Below, piece by piece: positions 1 through 10,953 of a stretch of 64,000 bases of DNA (the stretch's first letter is position 1; every line of letters begins with the position of its first letter). Below the pieces are notes generated by a model. That model was not told the DNA's origin, searched no databases, and saw nothing but the letters and a program-made list of their open reading frames with translations. A program made the translations under genes and the position numbers. The DNA is from Atopsyche davidsoni (lineage: Eukaryota; Arthropoda; Insecta; Trichoptera; Hydrobiosidae): assembly GCA_022113835.1 (NCBI GenBank), contig JAILWY010000029.1, positions 2,820,001 through 2,884,000 on the forward strand, in the 5' to 3' direction.

Positions 1-135
1 TTCATATCCCATCGCATTGGAGGCATAATAAAAGCTATATGAGCATTTAATATATATTTATGAATATATTACCGATGGGCATTGTGTGATTATAAAAAAT
101 ACGTTATTGGGTGTTAAGCCGCGGTTGTTCTACAA
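1..135 (+). repeat. Dispersed repeat, copy 1 of a direct pair
   Basis: This stretch is closely matched by 2038-2167. Both contain ATCGCATTGGA, GCATAATAAAAGCT and the run TACGTTATTGGGTGTTAAGC, and end in GCGGTTGTTCTACAA. The copies are in direct orientation about 2.04 kb apart. A shorter relative begins near 57362. I see no LTR hallmarks such as TG...CA ends or a primer-binding site, so I call it only a dispersed repeat. Confidence 0.6.
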
Positions 136-329
136 AATCGCACATCTTACGCACTTTTACTATTGTCACGAGTTAGTCGTACTTGCGACGCGCTCGATCC
201 ACGGCGTTTTGAGGATTCTCCTTCCAACTCCAATGGTATATTTTTTATATATTTTTTTTGCTACGGTATTTGTATTAAGCGGTCGACGCAGCCTTCGGCA
301 ATCACTCGATCTTGATAATTATTAAAAAT

Positions 330-536
330 CCAGTTAGGCCGGTTTAAAAGCCGCGGCCGTAGCGTACGCGCATTAAAAACACAAATATGGCGCATTCCGC
401 GGCTTTACGGCTCCGCGGCGATGCTTATCCGCGGCCGATAAGCCGGGGCCCCCGAGACCCCGAGACCCCAAGACCCCGAGCCCCCCGGCCCTAATCGCCG
501 CCGATCTCAACTGCCCCGCCGCACGCAGGGCGACGG

Positions 537-570
<34 letters not shown>

Positions 571-800
571 TAATTTTAAGAATTCACCTGTAAAAATTTA
601 TGATGGATCGAATTGAAAAGGTTAAGTAGATTTTAAAAATAAATATCACCCCCCTCGCCCGCCCTTTAGGGTTAATTAAACGGGACCGGGCATGCCGTGT
701 CGGGTGGTTTTTTTTTTTTTTTATAGGCGAGTGGCGTGCGGTCCATACGAAAATTGCTCGCTCTAAAGTAGATTTTAAATATGAAACCTCAGATTGGGAC
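330..800. other. GC-rich patch and poly-T runs, no gene
   Basis: Positions 340-540 are GC-rich, with a short GACCCCGA-type repeat at about 450-485. Poly-T runs follow at 540-568 and 710-722. There is no convincing ORF or RNA structure. Confidence 0.6.
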
Positions 801-835
801 CGTGTTTTGGTAAATAATTTTATAGTTCGGTGGCA

Positions 836-1330
836 TGCAGTTCAAACGAGCGATTAAGCATGACATGCCCTAATTTTTTTAATTTTTTTTTGTATACATA
901 TTTAAATATTATCAATATTTTTTTTTTGAAACTAAATCTGCACCGGAGAATCAAAACACGGTCGAATAATTTTATAGTGCAGTTCAAAAAGCATTACTTG
1001 CCTATTTTGTTATACATACTCTTAAAATGCTATAAATAATTTACCACGCATGGTAGGCGATAATGCATTGCTTGCCCTAGCATACAATTGCAATTTTATA
1101 TTTTATCAAATCATACTCTTGTGAAGCAGTTTTTCAGAATTCAAATAAAAAATGTTAAATATAATTAAATTAATGATATAATGTTCAGACAACCAACAAT
1201 GCATAGCTTGCCCTAAAATTTGCCTAAACATTTATTTTTAACAGGAATTATTAGTAAATTCGCACCAGAAATATATACAGTGTGGTATAGATCAGAAAAA
1301 TAAAGCATTTCTTGCATTTAAAAATATATT
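836..1330 (+). repeat. Degenerate tandem repeat with GCAT-n-CTTGCCCTA core
   Basis: The core GCAT followed by CTTGCC or CATGCC recurs near 858, 990, 1063, 1200 and 1303, at irregular spacing of about 75-137 bp in AT-rich sequence. The reverse complement of the core (GGGCAAGCAATGC) appears near 36070, beside a GTGGCGTGC motif that is also present here at 728 and 829. This is probably an old, diverged array of a dispersed element. Confidence 0.45.
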
Positions 1331-1635
1331 ACTATATATTAACTTATAACCTTCCGTTTTTTATTTTAATCAAAATACACGGTGGTATTTATGGCGTTTT
1401 TGTAATTTTTATTAAATATTATCACAAACTCCCATTTATTACCGATCAAAGATTATTGTGTTTACGATTTATTATTAGATTATTGATTACGCATAAAAGA
1501 ACGTGAAAAATTAAAGAAAGCATTTTGTGGCACAGTTAGAACTTAATTTCGATTAGTATTGATTTGTGGCATTGTAAAGTATAAGAATATATTCTATCAG
1601 ATCAAAATATTCATATATATTATTTAAGTTATTCT

Positions 1636-1930
1636 TCTTCGTGTGCCTCTCCTCAGAAGAGGTTGGTGAACATCTCGTTGAACATATATTATATTTATCT
1701 CGAGCCAGCCGACTCCCGAGCGGATTCCGCATCCACGTTAGCTTTCTCCTTCCGATGCCTCATTGGATTTTCCCCGGAGAATCAGCTGCAGTGACTATGT
1801 TTAGTATTTCGAAAATTATAGACAATATAAGATATTTTACGCTTGTCTTCTTTGCACATTCTCTTATTTGTGACGTGGTCAATCCATGGTGTTTTGAGGA
1901 TTCTCATAACACCATGGATTTAAATGTTTT
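1636..1930 (+). repeat. Family B dispersed repeat copy
   Basis: It contains the family B signature (GTGCCTCTCCTCAGAAGAGG), then TTCCGCATCCACGTTAG and CTCCTTCCGATGCCTC, and ends in a hairpin. Other copies lie near 18290, 19130, 20510, 23110, 24700, 26240, 26580, 53520, 55190 and 55800, and a tandem version is at 6000-6650. A 104-codon frame is open through this copy (1641-1955) but has no recognisable domain. Confidence 0.6.
1882..1919. repeat. Perfect 12-bp inverted repeat hairpin in family B
   Basis: ATCCATGGTGTT at 1882-1893 is the exact reverse complement of AACACCATGGAT at 1908-1919, with a 14-base loop. Related CCATGGTGTTTT motifs lie at other family B copies (near 26728, and in reverse near 55900). 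It looks like the terminal or subterminal palindrome of the element. Confidence 0.7.
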
Positions 1931-2037
1931 GATTTATAACATTGATGCTGTCTGAAGTGTCTAACTCTCAGCAACAGTCAAAAAAATAAAATCGACAATT
2001 TTTCTTATCGTATCGTGTGTAAATCGATTTAAAGAAT

Positions 2038-2167
2038 TTCTTATCCTATCGCATTGGAAGCATAATAAAAGCTTTATGACAAAAAATTGCGCATTAAATT
2101 AATAATCAAAGGTCATTGTGATTACAAATACTACGTTATTGGGTGTTAAGCCGCGGTTGTTCTACAA
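2038..2167 (+). repeat. Dispersed repeat, copy 2 of a direct pair
   Basis: Direct copy of the repeat at the start of the window, sharing GCATAATAAAAGCT and TACGTTATTGGGTGTTAAGC. The sequences after the shared end differ, so only the repeat itself is duplicated. Confidence 0.6.
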
Positions 2168-2261
2168 TATAACGACGTTTCGGTCCAAGTAGTATATATC
2201 GAAATCTTAAAGATGAAATGTACTTTTAGTATATGCATGTATTGATAATAAATACGAAGAA

Positions 2262-2411
2262 ATTCAATATTTTTGACAGAGAGTACTTGGTGGAATTCCA
2301 TTTTAATACTTTTGAATAAAACGCTTGAGTGATTTTCCACATTTTCGTTTTTATTAGTGACCGGTTTCGCCATTATCAAACAGAGTCTCTCTCTCCGTTT
2401 GATAATTAGTA
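2262..2411 (+). mobile_element. Family A palindromic element, copy 1
   Basis: It begins with the family end AATATTTTTGACAGAGAG, continues with TACTTGGTGGAATTCCA, then GAGTGATTTTCCAC and the arm core GTGACCGGTTTCGCC. It finishes in a near-perfect hairpin at 2372-2411 (ATTATCAAAC ... GTTTGATAAT). More complete copies elsewhere (54265-54455) show that the element is an inverted repeat. It has no coding capacity, so it is a MITE or foldback remnant. Confidence 0.65.
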
Positions 2412-3600
2412 TTTCATTCAAAAATATTAATAAATACGATTCGTCATTTAAAATTTGAAAACATTTGAAAACAAGTGAATGCGATATAAAAACAAAAGAG
2501 TGTTGTTTAAAACAGCTGTTTTATATTTTTCAATATAATCTATGATAAAAAAATATAATGTACTGTGGTACGGCGGTAAATGTGTAAAAACGTCTTCTAT
2601 CATTCTCGCGAGCGGCGCAAAGCCTCGGACGCGACCGACGGCCAGCCACCGAGGTAATACATACAATCGTTTTGAAAAATGTGGCATGCTATCGGAGGGC
2701 ATTGTTTCTCGCACTGGGCATGGGGGGGCCGGGCGTGGATTTGTCGGATGCGGATCGATGGGCCCGGCTGTAGAGACTACGCGCGCGCGGGGGTGCAGGC
2801 CGCTGCAGTTGGGGTCGGCTGCAGAATTGTGAGCTTCGGGTAAAATTTAATTATTGGGGGAGTCCGAGCGCTCGACGCAGGCCCGGACGACGCATTTTAT
2901 TATCACAAATATTTTTTTTTTTTTTTTTTATTAAAATTATTATTAGCTAGAAATGAAGCCCGTCATAAAATGACGTATTCAATGAACGATGCAATAGTGT
3001 TTGAACATATGTTCGGCTGACAATTAGATGAATATTTTGTACACATATTTTTTTAATAACCGGATATTAATTTCGAAAGCAAAGCCATTCTAGGTAATAT
3101 CACATTTCGTGTCACAAACAACGAATCACTGTCACTGCACTGTTCTTTATTAGATGCAGTCTTTATCACGTTCAAAGTGTTATTCTTTTTTAATTACGTT
3201 TGCTGTGCTTAGACGGTTAATGTTATTAATGATGTGATTAATAATTTCTAACGCAACTAAAAAATAAAATTGATACTTGTGTCAAGCTGACATAAACTGG
3301 AAATTTCTTAGAAGCATCATATTTTGTTTTTTTGTAAAAATTCTAAATTTGAAATTCTCGCTGTGAACAACAGAATCATATAATTCGTACATAAAGCATA
3401 TTTGATAGTTTTATTTAATTAGTTTATGAATGAAAATATTACCCCTATCGTCTTGAAATTCGGCACATAGCTGCGGAAAAATTTACTAAACTTACGTGCA
3501 AAAAATCAGCGTTGCATCTTTTAAGATATTCTATAGAGAAGCAAAAAATGAAACATACACACACACACACACAATGGCTATCATTATAGTTGATATGCAT
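2412..3600. other. Non-coding, no feature recognised
   Basis: AT-rich DNA with one GC-rich block at 2600-2830 and a poly-T run near 2910-2928. A CA dinucleotide run (3556-3574) lies close to the MITE that follows. I find no gene, RNA or clear repeat copy. Confidence 0.5.
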
Positions 3601-3601
3601 A

Positions 3602-3882
3602 CAGTAATACCCAGCTTTACGCGACCACCCCGTTATGCGCGGTTTCACTATAACGCGAACTTCAATAATGTAATCATTGACTTTTCTTAACAATTAAAAA
3701 CAGCGTTGGGTGTTATGAACGTATTTTACAAGAACGTAAAAGAAACGCTACCCAAAATACAATAAATGTATGAGATTGATTCAAATGATTTTTTTTATAT
3801 TTTTTTATTTTAAGCTTTGTCTACGCATGTATGTTTAATCGTAAACCCCGATATACGCGATTTTTTCCGGAACGCATTACTG
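3602..3882. mobile_element. pogo/Tigger-type MITE, 281 bp, with TA target site
   Basis: The left end reads TA then CAGTAATACCC. The right end, on the complementary strand, reads TA then CAGTAATGCGTTCC. The element therefore starts with CAG, ends with CTG and is flanked by TA on both sides, as expected for pogo/Tigger-type Tc1-mariner elements. Subterminal sequence carries TTCACTATAACG at 3644-3655, a motif shared with the transposase fragment near 30.8 kb and the foldback element near 62 kb. There is no ORF. Terminal identity is only moderate, so the copy is old. Confidence 0.65.
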
Positions 3883-4659
3883 TACATGCTCGTCCACATG
3901 CACCGCCCTGTTACTCGCGGGCGCCCAGGGTGACCATGATTAATTCGATCCCCGACGGCCGAGTCCCGCCCTGTGGGGTATTTTTCCTATCAAATTTGTA
4001 AAGCATGGCATTAAATATTCAAAGGCCGAGCGCACCGGCCGGTGCAGGCAATATGGGGGAGGAGACCTCGCGGCGCATCAACGTGTGAACACACATCCCT
4101 GCTAATGCCGTGTCGTTCACCCTGTATATGCCTGAGTGACAACCCCAATTAAAGGACCCGGCGTATCGATTTTCTCATATCTTGACTCTACGATAGGGAG
4201 ACATCGAATAAAAATATTTTACACCGACTGAATTGAACGAAATTCAAAGTGGAGTGGCGCGGTCACTCGGTCGTGCTGTAGTCGTATATATGTACGTTTT
4301 GTGACAAAACTCGAGGACTGGGTGTGTAAAAAAGCCAGTGGGAGTGTGGTTGGCCTCAATGGGCTCGCCACCTGTGGACGGCCGTGAACAATGAGCCGCT
4401 GCATGTCGCCTGCTCCAGAGGGTGACGCTGCTAGGGCGACGCAACCCTCCGCCACCCCCGCACCCCCTTACACACAACATATCCAATCTTGAGGGTTGTT
4501 TATTGATTCCCCTCAAAATGCTTTCTTGCCTTCAATTAAATACTGCCATGTATTTTCATGCGTTTTGTTTCATTTGCTGATATTTTACGAGAACTGGTAC
4601 GCGTACATTTAAATGTTCAATTTATATATAACAGAGGTTCGATTGAAATTAGTATATAA

Positions 4660-5545
4660 ATAAAAATTGTATTATTTCGTCATAACTCGTTAAATGAAAA
4701 TAGAAAGAACGTGTATATATTGATCCCAATTGTGTTATATAGTGCAAAATTGTTTTGTATGTGTAAAACCTAATCTCAACCTTAAGACATAAAACAAGAC
4801 CGCGTACATACATATTTATCACAATTGAACTTTTTTTGAAACAAAAGAAAGTCAAGTCTAACAAAACCACAAGCCCAAGACATCCGAGTAGATTAAATAC
4901 AACTCCTCAAATGAAAATAGAAAGGATGTTAGTTACAATTGTACAATTTAGTTCAAAAGGATGTTTTGTGAGTAAAATTCAACGAAACCACAAACCCAAG
5001 GCATCTGCGCAATTCAATACTAAGCCTTAAATAAAACTAGATACATCGTGTATATTTTGTCACAATTATATTATTAAGTTCAGAAGGTTGTACGAGTAAA
5101 ATGCAACGAAACCACAAGCCCAAGACATCCAGGCAATTCAATACAAAGCCCTAAATAAAATTAGATACATCGTGTATATTTTGTCACAATTATATTATTA
5201 AGTTCAGAAGGTTGTATGTGTAAAATGTGACGAAACCACAAGCCCAAGACATCCAGGCAATTCAATACAAAGCCTTAAATAAAACTAGCTACATCGTGTA
5301 TATTTTGTCACAATTATATTATTAAGTTCAGAAGGTTGTACGAGTAAAATGCAACGAAACCACAAGCACAAGACATCCAGGCAATTCAATACACAGCCCT
5401 AAATAAAACTAGGATACATCGTGTATATTTTGTCACAATTATATTATTAAGTTCAGAAGGTTGTATGTGTAAAATGTGACGAAACCACAAGCCCAAGACA
5501 TCCGGGCAATTCAATACAACGCCTTTAATCGAAGTAGAAAGTCCG
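4660..5545 (+). repeat. Tandem array, 124-bp unit
   Basis: The phrase ACATCGTGTATATTTTGTCA recurs at 5043, 5167, 5291 and 5416, giving unit lengths of 124-125 bp. Each unit also has GAAACCACAAGCCCAAGACAT and AAGTTCAGAAGGTTGTA-like segments. Units before 4990 are diverged, so the array decays leftwards and is most homogeneous at 5040-5540. There are about seven units in all. No coding frame is preserved. Confidence 0.85.
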
Positions 5546-5667
5546 CGACCGGAGAGAGAAGGGAGTTATCGCCGCAAAATAAATAAAGCTGGTTTAATAA
5601 CGCGCGGAGGCGAGAAGCGGGGGCGTCGCCGGGAAGAAATATAATTTTTGGCCGGCACATCACACAC

Positions 5668-5770
5668 GCAGGGGGGGACAGGGGGGGGGCAAGGGGCAGG
5701 GGGGGTCAGGGGGCAGGGGGCAGGGGGGGGCAGGGGGCTCCCCCCCCTCCCGCCCCCGCCCCGCGCCCCG
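5668..5770. other. G-run / C-run block, G-quadruplex-prone
   Basis: Repeated runs of four to eight G separated by CA or CAA, then C-runs. The + strand meets the usual G-quadruplex pattern of four or more close G-runs. Gly- or Pro-rich ORFs here are artefacts of composition. Confidence 0.7.
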
Positions 5771-5989
5771 CGCCGAGAGAAAGAAAGACTCATTCGAAAA
5801 AATCTCATTAAGACGCCCCGTCACGGAGCGGCCGCCCTCCGGCAAAATCAATGAAATGCTACAGTTGAGAAAAATTCATTATAAATATTATTTGTAGCTC
5901 CGCGCCCGCCCGAGACATCCACGTATTATCAAATGAGAAAACTACACAAGGAACTGCGCCCCGCTAGGGCTGCGCGCCGCCGCGGTTTG

Positions 5990-6650
5990 GGCGCCGTCTG
6001 CGCCCTTGCCCACTCTTCTTCTCCTCAGAGGACCGGTGGCCGATTCCCAGAGTCCGACCTTCAGCCACTATCGCTACTTCCGTATTCATAATAATTTTCT
6101 TCTTCGGGTGCCTCTCCTCGGGGACCAGTGACCGATTCCCAGAACATATCTCCATAGTTCGGCTGCACTCCCGACCTCCAGCCTCTGTCGCTGGTTCCGC
6201 ATTCATGTTTATTTTCATCATCGGGTGTCTCTCTTCAGAGGACCGGTGACCAATTCCTTGAATATGTCTCCATGTCTCGGCTGTACTCCCGATCTTCAGG
6301 CAATCGTGCTCATTTTCTTCTTGAGGTGCCTCTGCTCAGAGGACCAGTGACCAATTCCCAGAACATATCTCCATAGTTCGGCTGCACTCTCGACCTCCAG
6401 CCACTGTCGCTGATTCCGCATTCATGTTTATTTTCATCATCGTTTGTCTTTCCTCAGAGGACCGGTGACCAATTCCTTGAATATGTCTCCATGTCTCGGC
6501 TGTACTCCCGATCTTCAGGCATTCGTGCTCATTTTCTTCTTGAGGTGCCTCTGCTCAGAGGACCAGTAACCGATTCCCAGAATATATCTTCATAGTTCAG
6601 TTGTCCCCCCGACCTCCAGCCACTGTCGCTAATTCCGCATTACGTTAATT
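5990..6650 (+). repeat. Family B tandem array with 219-bp dimer (118+101)
   Basis: The anchor GACC(A/G)GT(G/A) occurs at 6031, 6123, 6241, 6342, 6460 and 6561. From 6123 the spacing alternates 118, 101, 118, 101. The two monomer types differ: type 1 has CCAGAACATATCTCC and ends in CATTCATGTTTATTTTC, and type 2 has CTTGAATATGTCTCC and ends in GTGCTCATTTTCTTC. Amplification was therefore of a dimer. The monomer is the signature segment of dispersed family B. Confidence 0.8.
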
Positions 6651-7190
6651 TTTTTCTTCCAATGCCTCCATTTCACTGAATTTTTCCGCCATTTATAATC
6701 AATTCTATATTTTCTAATCCAAATTTCTTATAGCGTGTATTCAGTTTTAACGTCTTTAACCATTTATATTTACTTTGATCTCTATTAGTGTCAGTTTATA
6801 AATAAGTCAATATGTTCTTGTCTTATTGGTTTATTTTGATTAAAAAAAACTGCAATTAGAAAGTAGAACTTTAAGCATGTTTCTATATACATTAAGGCCT
6901 TTGAATAATATTTTTAATTTCTACTTGTAATACGGTATATAATAAACACTCGCGTCAAAAACATATTAGCATCATGCTGTGTATTAAATATATTATTTAA
7001 AATATAATACATTATACGGAATCTAAAAAACCCGCACCCTATAACACGTGTATATTGCATAATTATTTAAAAACAATAAGTAGATCATTTTTACTTTTAA
7101 TATGATATAAATGCCTGCGCCAAAACTCCATGGCGCCGAAATCGCCCGCACCCCATAACGTAGAAAAAAAAAAGATTCTTTATTTTTATA
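6651..7190. other. AT-rich spacer, no feature recognised
   Basis: Unstructured AT-rich sequence. A phrase of the type CGCCAAAACTCC followed by GGCGCCGAA occurs at 7117-7140 and again near 7708-7730, suggesting a short diverged direct repeat on both sides of the tRNA-bearing repeat. There is no gene. Confidence 0.4.
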
Positions 7191-7194
7191 TTAT

Positions 7195-7500
7195 TGATTT
7201 TTGTGAAGACCGTCTCACAGGAAGTACGATTTTGCCTATACAGGTTTTATTGATTGATAATGATTAAGTACATTTTTTTCAAATATTGGAAAATGATTAA
7301 AGAAACTCTTAGAAAATTGCAAGTCACACAATATTTAATTGCCATAATAAGTACGTTGTTTCACTTATAGGATCTTGCTTAGTACTAGTGATTCGTTGGT
7401 ATAATTGGTAATGCACCGGCCATGTAATCTTGGGGATGTGGGTTCAAATCCCACACAAATCACGATAATCAATTTTATTTAATGTTAAATTAATAATAAT
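7195..7500 (+). repeat. tRNA-bearing dispersed repeat, copy 1
   Basis: The block GTGAAGACCGTCTCACAGG at 7203 and the segment GATTAAAGAAACTCTTAGAA at 7293 are both repeated near the other two tRNA-like copies, around 21.9 and 22.2 kb. The tRNA-like sequence sits at its right side. It is a composite or mobile repeat carrying a tRNA pseudogene. Confidence 0.55.
7390..7461 (+). tRNA. tRNA-like sequence, probable pseudogene or tRNA-derived repeat
   Basis: It is 72 nt long. The acceptor GATTCGT pairs with ACAAATC (6 of 7). The D arm is GTAT/ATGC with AATTGGTA in the loop. The T arm GTGGG/CCCAC is perfect with loop TTCAAAT, and an A-box and B-box (GGTTCAAATCC) are present. The anticodon arm is poor: CCGGC against TCTTG leaves mismatches, the base before the nominal TGT anticodon is A rather than the invariant T33, and there is no unambiguous anticodon. 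Near-identical copies lie at 21930-22001 (-) and 22316-22387 (+). I treat it as a tRNA relic, not a functional gene. Confidence 0.5.
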
Positions 7501-8000
7501 CGTTAGGGCTATGCTTGTAGCGTACATTCGTATCGAGTTTCAGAAGTGAAAAATATGAGCAATAATACATTTTTTTAAAAATAAGTTAGGAATTAATAGC
7601 AAAGATAAATACAGCATTGTTTTGTAGACATACAGCTGTGCACAATGTATAAGTTTTTAAAAATAACAAGTGCGTAATTTTCATTAGTAACTACGTTATA
7701 AATCGCGGCGCCAAAACTCCCCCGGCGCCGAAGACGCCGCGCCCCGAAACGCACCAGATAGAATAAAAAAAAAAAAAAAAAAAGCACTATTACATTGAAA
7801 AGCGCGCACAACACATGTCATATTCCGCACTCACACACGCGCGCCGTCTCTGTCGGGCGCGTGGGCGCGCGCGGGCCAGAGCGAGACAACTGCGCGCGCC
7901 GCGTTACCATGCGGACGGAGAGCCACTAATTAGGAAATATATACACACGCCCGCTGTAGGGGCTTCCCGGCGACCGGCGACCGGGGATTCCGGCAATTCT
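7501..8000. other. Poly-A run and CpG-rich block, no gene
   Basis: Poly-A at about 7766-7783, then a strongly CpG-rich stretch at 7830-7910 with alternating GCGC. The Arg/Ala-rich reading frame across it is compositional. Confidence 0.5.
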
Positions 8001-9380
8001 ACCTCTTCTGAACAGATTTCGGGGACAACGCGATCGAGATCAAACGCTCGACCGCAATATCGATCAGTGCCGTATTAAGCAGATTTCTGGCGCAACACTC
8101 TGATTTGACATCGATCGATGTCTTATTGTGTTGCGTTAGATATTGTATATTTCTGGGACTTCTCGATCGTGATCAAACGTTTGAACGCAATATTGTCTTA
8201 TTGTCCAGTATCAGATTTTGTATATTTCTGAACAGATTTCTGGGCATCGCGATCGAGATCAAACGCTCGACCGCAATATCGATCAGTGCCGTATTAGATT
8301 GTGTACTAAGCAGATTTCTGGCGCAACACTCTAATTTGATATCGATCGATATGTCTTATTGTGTTGCGTTAGATATTGTATATTTCTGGCGCTACTGGAT
8401 CGAGATCAAACGCTCGACCGCAATATCGATCAGTGCCGTATTAAATTTTGTATTAAGCAGATTTCTGGTGCAACACTCTAATTTGATATCAATCGATATG
8501 TCTTATTGTGTTGAGTTAAATATTGTATATTTCTGGCGCAACGCGATCGAAATCAAACGTTTGGATGCAATATCGATCAGTTTTCTTATTGTCTAGTATC
8601 AGATTTTGTATATTTCTGAACAGATTTCTGGGCATCGCTATTATCGCTATAATATCGATATTAGATTTTGAATACTTCTAAACAGATTTTTAGATTAAAT
8701 ATCGATCAATATGTTTTATTGTGCTGCGTTGGATGCTGTATATTTCTGGCGATCGAGTACAAATGTTTGAACGCAAATCGATCACTTGTCTTATTGCGTA
8801 GTATCAGACTTTGTATATTCTGGCGCAAAACTCTGATTTAATATCGATCGATATGTCTTATTGTTTGCGTAAGATATTGTATATTTTTGGAGCAACGCGA
8901 TCGAGATCAAACGTTCAAACGCAATAAATATCACTGTGTTGTCTTATTGTGTAGAATCAATTTTTGTATATTTCTGAACAGATTTTTGATGCAACACTCT
9001 AATTTAATATCGATTGATATATCTTATTGTGTTGCACTATTTGTATATTTCAGGCGCAACGCAATATCGATTAGCTCTTTTATTATGCAGTATTAGACAT
9101 TGTATAAATCTAAACAGATTACTGGCGTAACACTCTAATTCAATATCGATCGATATGGGATATGTCTTATTGTGATTTTATTCAATTAATTGTCTTATTA
9201 TGTAGTATTAGATTTTGTATATTTCTTATCAGATATCTTCTAAAGAATATGATATCGATTAATTGTCTCATTGTGTATTATTAGATATTATATAACTCAA
9301 AATAGATTTCCAGCGTAAACCGAGCGAGATAAAATTCTAATATAACATCGATCAATTAATTGTCATGTTGTATATTATTA
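8000..9380 (+). repeat. Tandem array, 147-bp unit
   Basis: The anchor CGATCGAGATCAAACG or close variants occurs at 8031, 8164, 8250, 8397, 8544, about 8751 and 8898. The clean interval is 147-148 bp, with truncated units of 86 and 133 bp. Each unit also has ATCGATCGATATGTCTTATTG and TTGTATATTTCTG. The array decays towards 9380. A 163-codon frame at 8105-8596 is open only because 147 is divisible by three; its protein is just the repeat translated. Confidence 0.85.
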
Positions 9381-10140
9381 GATAGTTTAATTAAATCGTG
9401 AATTTGAAAAGAAAAACTATTTGACCTAAAACAAAACCTTTTTTTAAAAGGAAAATAAATAAACATCAATTTATTATTTTCATTCATCAGTTCACATATT
9501 ATCAATTGACTGTCCAATTTTTAACAATAATTTAAATACGAAATATTTCTTTAACAATTTTTTTATTTAAATTGTTAGTCGGGAATTCAAATAAATACTC
9601 AAATTAATTTCATGCCTGAAAATAATGCAATATAGTTGAGAGAACTTTTGCTTTTGTATATTTTTTGTTAAAAATATATAAATATAACATTCGGTCAAAA
9701 ATAAATTAAATAATTTATATTTTGCGTAGATTTCACTGTACATAAATATCTTTTTATAATTTCTCATTACTAAAATATAATTTGTAGATATTATCAGAAA
9801 CATCAAAAATTAATTTTAATTTATAAATAAAATATTTTTTTAATAAACAATTCAATAAAAAAAAAAAAAGTTTGTCTGTGTAACCACTGATCTAGCAAAC
9901 AAAAAAAAAAATGATGAATTTAAACAACGTTTTTAAAAATCAGTGCATTCACGAATTATGTTTGACGGGGTGCTTCTAAAGAGCGAAAGAGCTCGCGCAT
10001 GTCAAATGATGAATCGAGTGTTATCTTAAATAATATGCGAAAGTGTAAAATATCGAAGCAAGATAAGAAAAATATTTTTAACGCACCAGCGATTTTGAGA
10101 ATGCCCTGTGAGCGGGCCCGGCTTATAAATATAGGTTAGT
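9381..10140. other. AT-rich spacer, no gene
   Basis: Very AT-rich. Around 9850-9915 there are poly-A runs and a hAT-like AACCACTGAT motif. Nothing else is recognised. Confidence 0.5.
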
Positions 10141-10149
10141 TTTCTTTCG

Positions 10150-10325
10150 CCCCACGGAAGCGGGCGGAGAGGGGGGCCACGGGGGGGGGGAGGGGGGGGG
10201 GGAGAAGGGGGGGGAAGTGAAATTAAAGAAAAAGAATGCGGCCGAGAGGGGGCCGGGGGCATGTGTGGGCGCGGGGGAGGGGGGGGGGGGCAGAAGGGGG
10301 GAGGGGGAGGAGAGGGGGGCGGCCC
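10150..10325. other. Long G-run block, G-quadruplex-prone
   Basis: Dense runs of four to ten G on the + strand, interrupted by single A or short AGAA. This creates spurious Gly-rich (+) and Pro-rich (-) frames. It directly precedes the next tandem array. Confidence 0.75.
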
Positions 10326-10514
10326 CACAAATGGCGCTGTTTGTACGAAAAATACCGCCGCGAGAGGAGTCACTCATAACCTCGCTGGGGCTAATTGAAC
10401 GCCCCGACGTCTTACGCGGGTCTCCGGCGCATCCACGTCGCTCTGCCATACAAACGTTCCTCTCACTTACCGGAAATATTCATGTGATAGATTCAAAGAA
10501 AATATATGTAATCA

Positions 10515-10576
10515 AGCATCAAAAAATTCTAGTATATAGAGTGAATCAAATTCTAATACTAGAATTTTTTGATGCT
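10515..10576. repeat. Perfect 20-bp inverted repeat (hairpin) within array unit 1
   Basis: AGCATCAAAAAATTCTAGTA at 10515-10534 is the exact reverse complement of 10557-10576, with a 22-nt loop. The right arm is absent from most units, so it was added as an inverted duplication. Confidence 0.8.
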
Positions 10577-10891
10577 TTCGATTCTATATACACAGAGTGA
10601 CTCAAAACCATGCTGTGGCTAATTGAACGCCCCGACGTCTTACGCAGGTCTCCGGCGCATCCACGCCGCTCCGCTATACAAACGTACCTCTCACTCTTAC
10701 TTTTTAACTGGCAATATTCACGTGATTGATCAAAAGATTATTTATGTAATCGAGCATCAAAAAAATGCCAGTACATAGAGTGACTCAGAATCACGCTGCG
10801 GCTAATTGAACGCCCCGACGTCTTTCGTCTCACTTTTACCATTCAACTGGCAATATTTATGTGATAGATTCAAAGAAAATTTGTGTAATCA

Positions 10892-10953
10892 AGCATCAAA
10901 AAATTCTAGTATATAGAGTGACTCAAATTCTGATACTAGAATTTTTTGATGCT
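10892..10953. repeat. Second copy of the 20-bp hairpin, in array unit 3
   Basis: The same 20-bp arms recur at 10892-10911 and 10934-10953. The presence in units 1 and 3 but not 2 suggests that amplification involved more than one monomer at a time. Confidence 0.8.

Noticed and set aside
4660..5545. CRISPR-like array
   Set aside because: The repeated unit is about 124 bp with no short repeat/unique spacer alternation, and the genome is eukaryotic. The other arrays were rejected as CRISPR for the same reason.
8105..8596. 163-codon open frame
   Set aside because: It is the 147-bp tandem repeat read in frame; 147 is divisible by three, so stops are avoided by periodicity. The peptide repeats itself and has no domain.
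10026..10600. Gly-rich and Pro-rich proteins on both strands
   Set aside because: Translations of G-runs and C-runs. The same applies near 5566-5854, 17635-18152 and 23938-24381.
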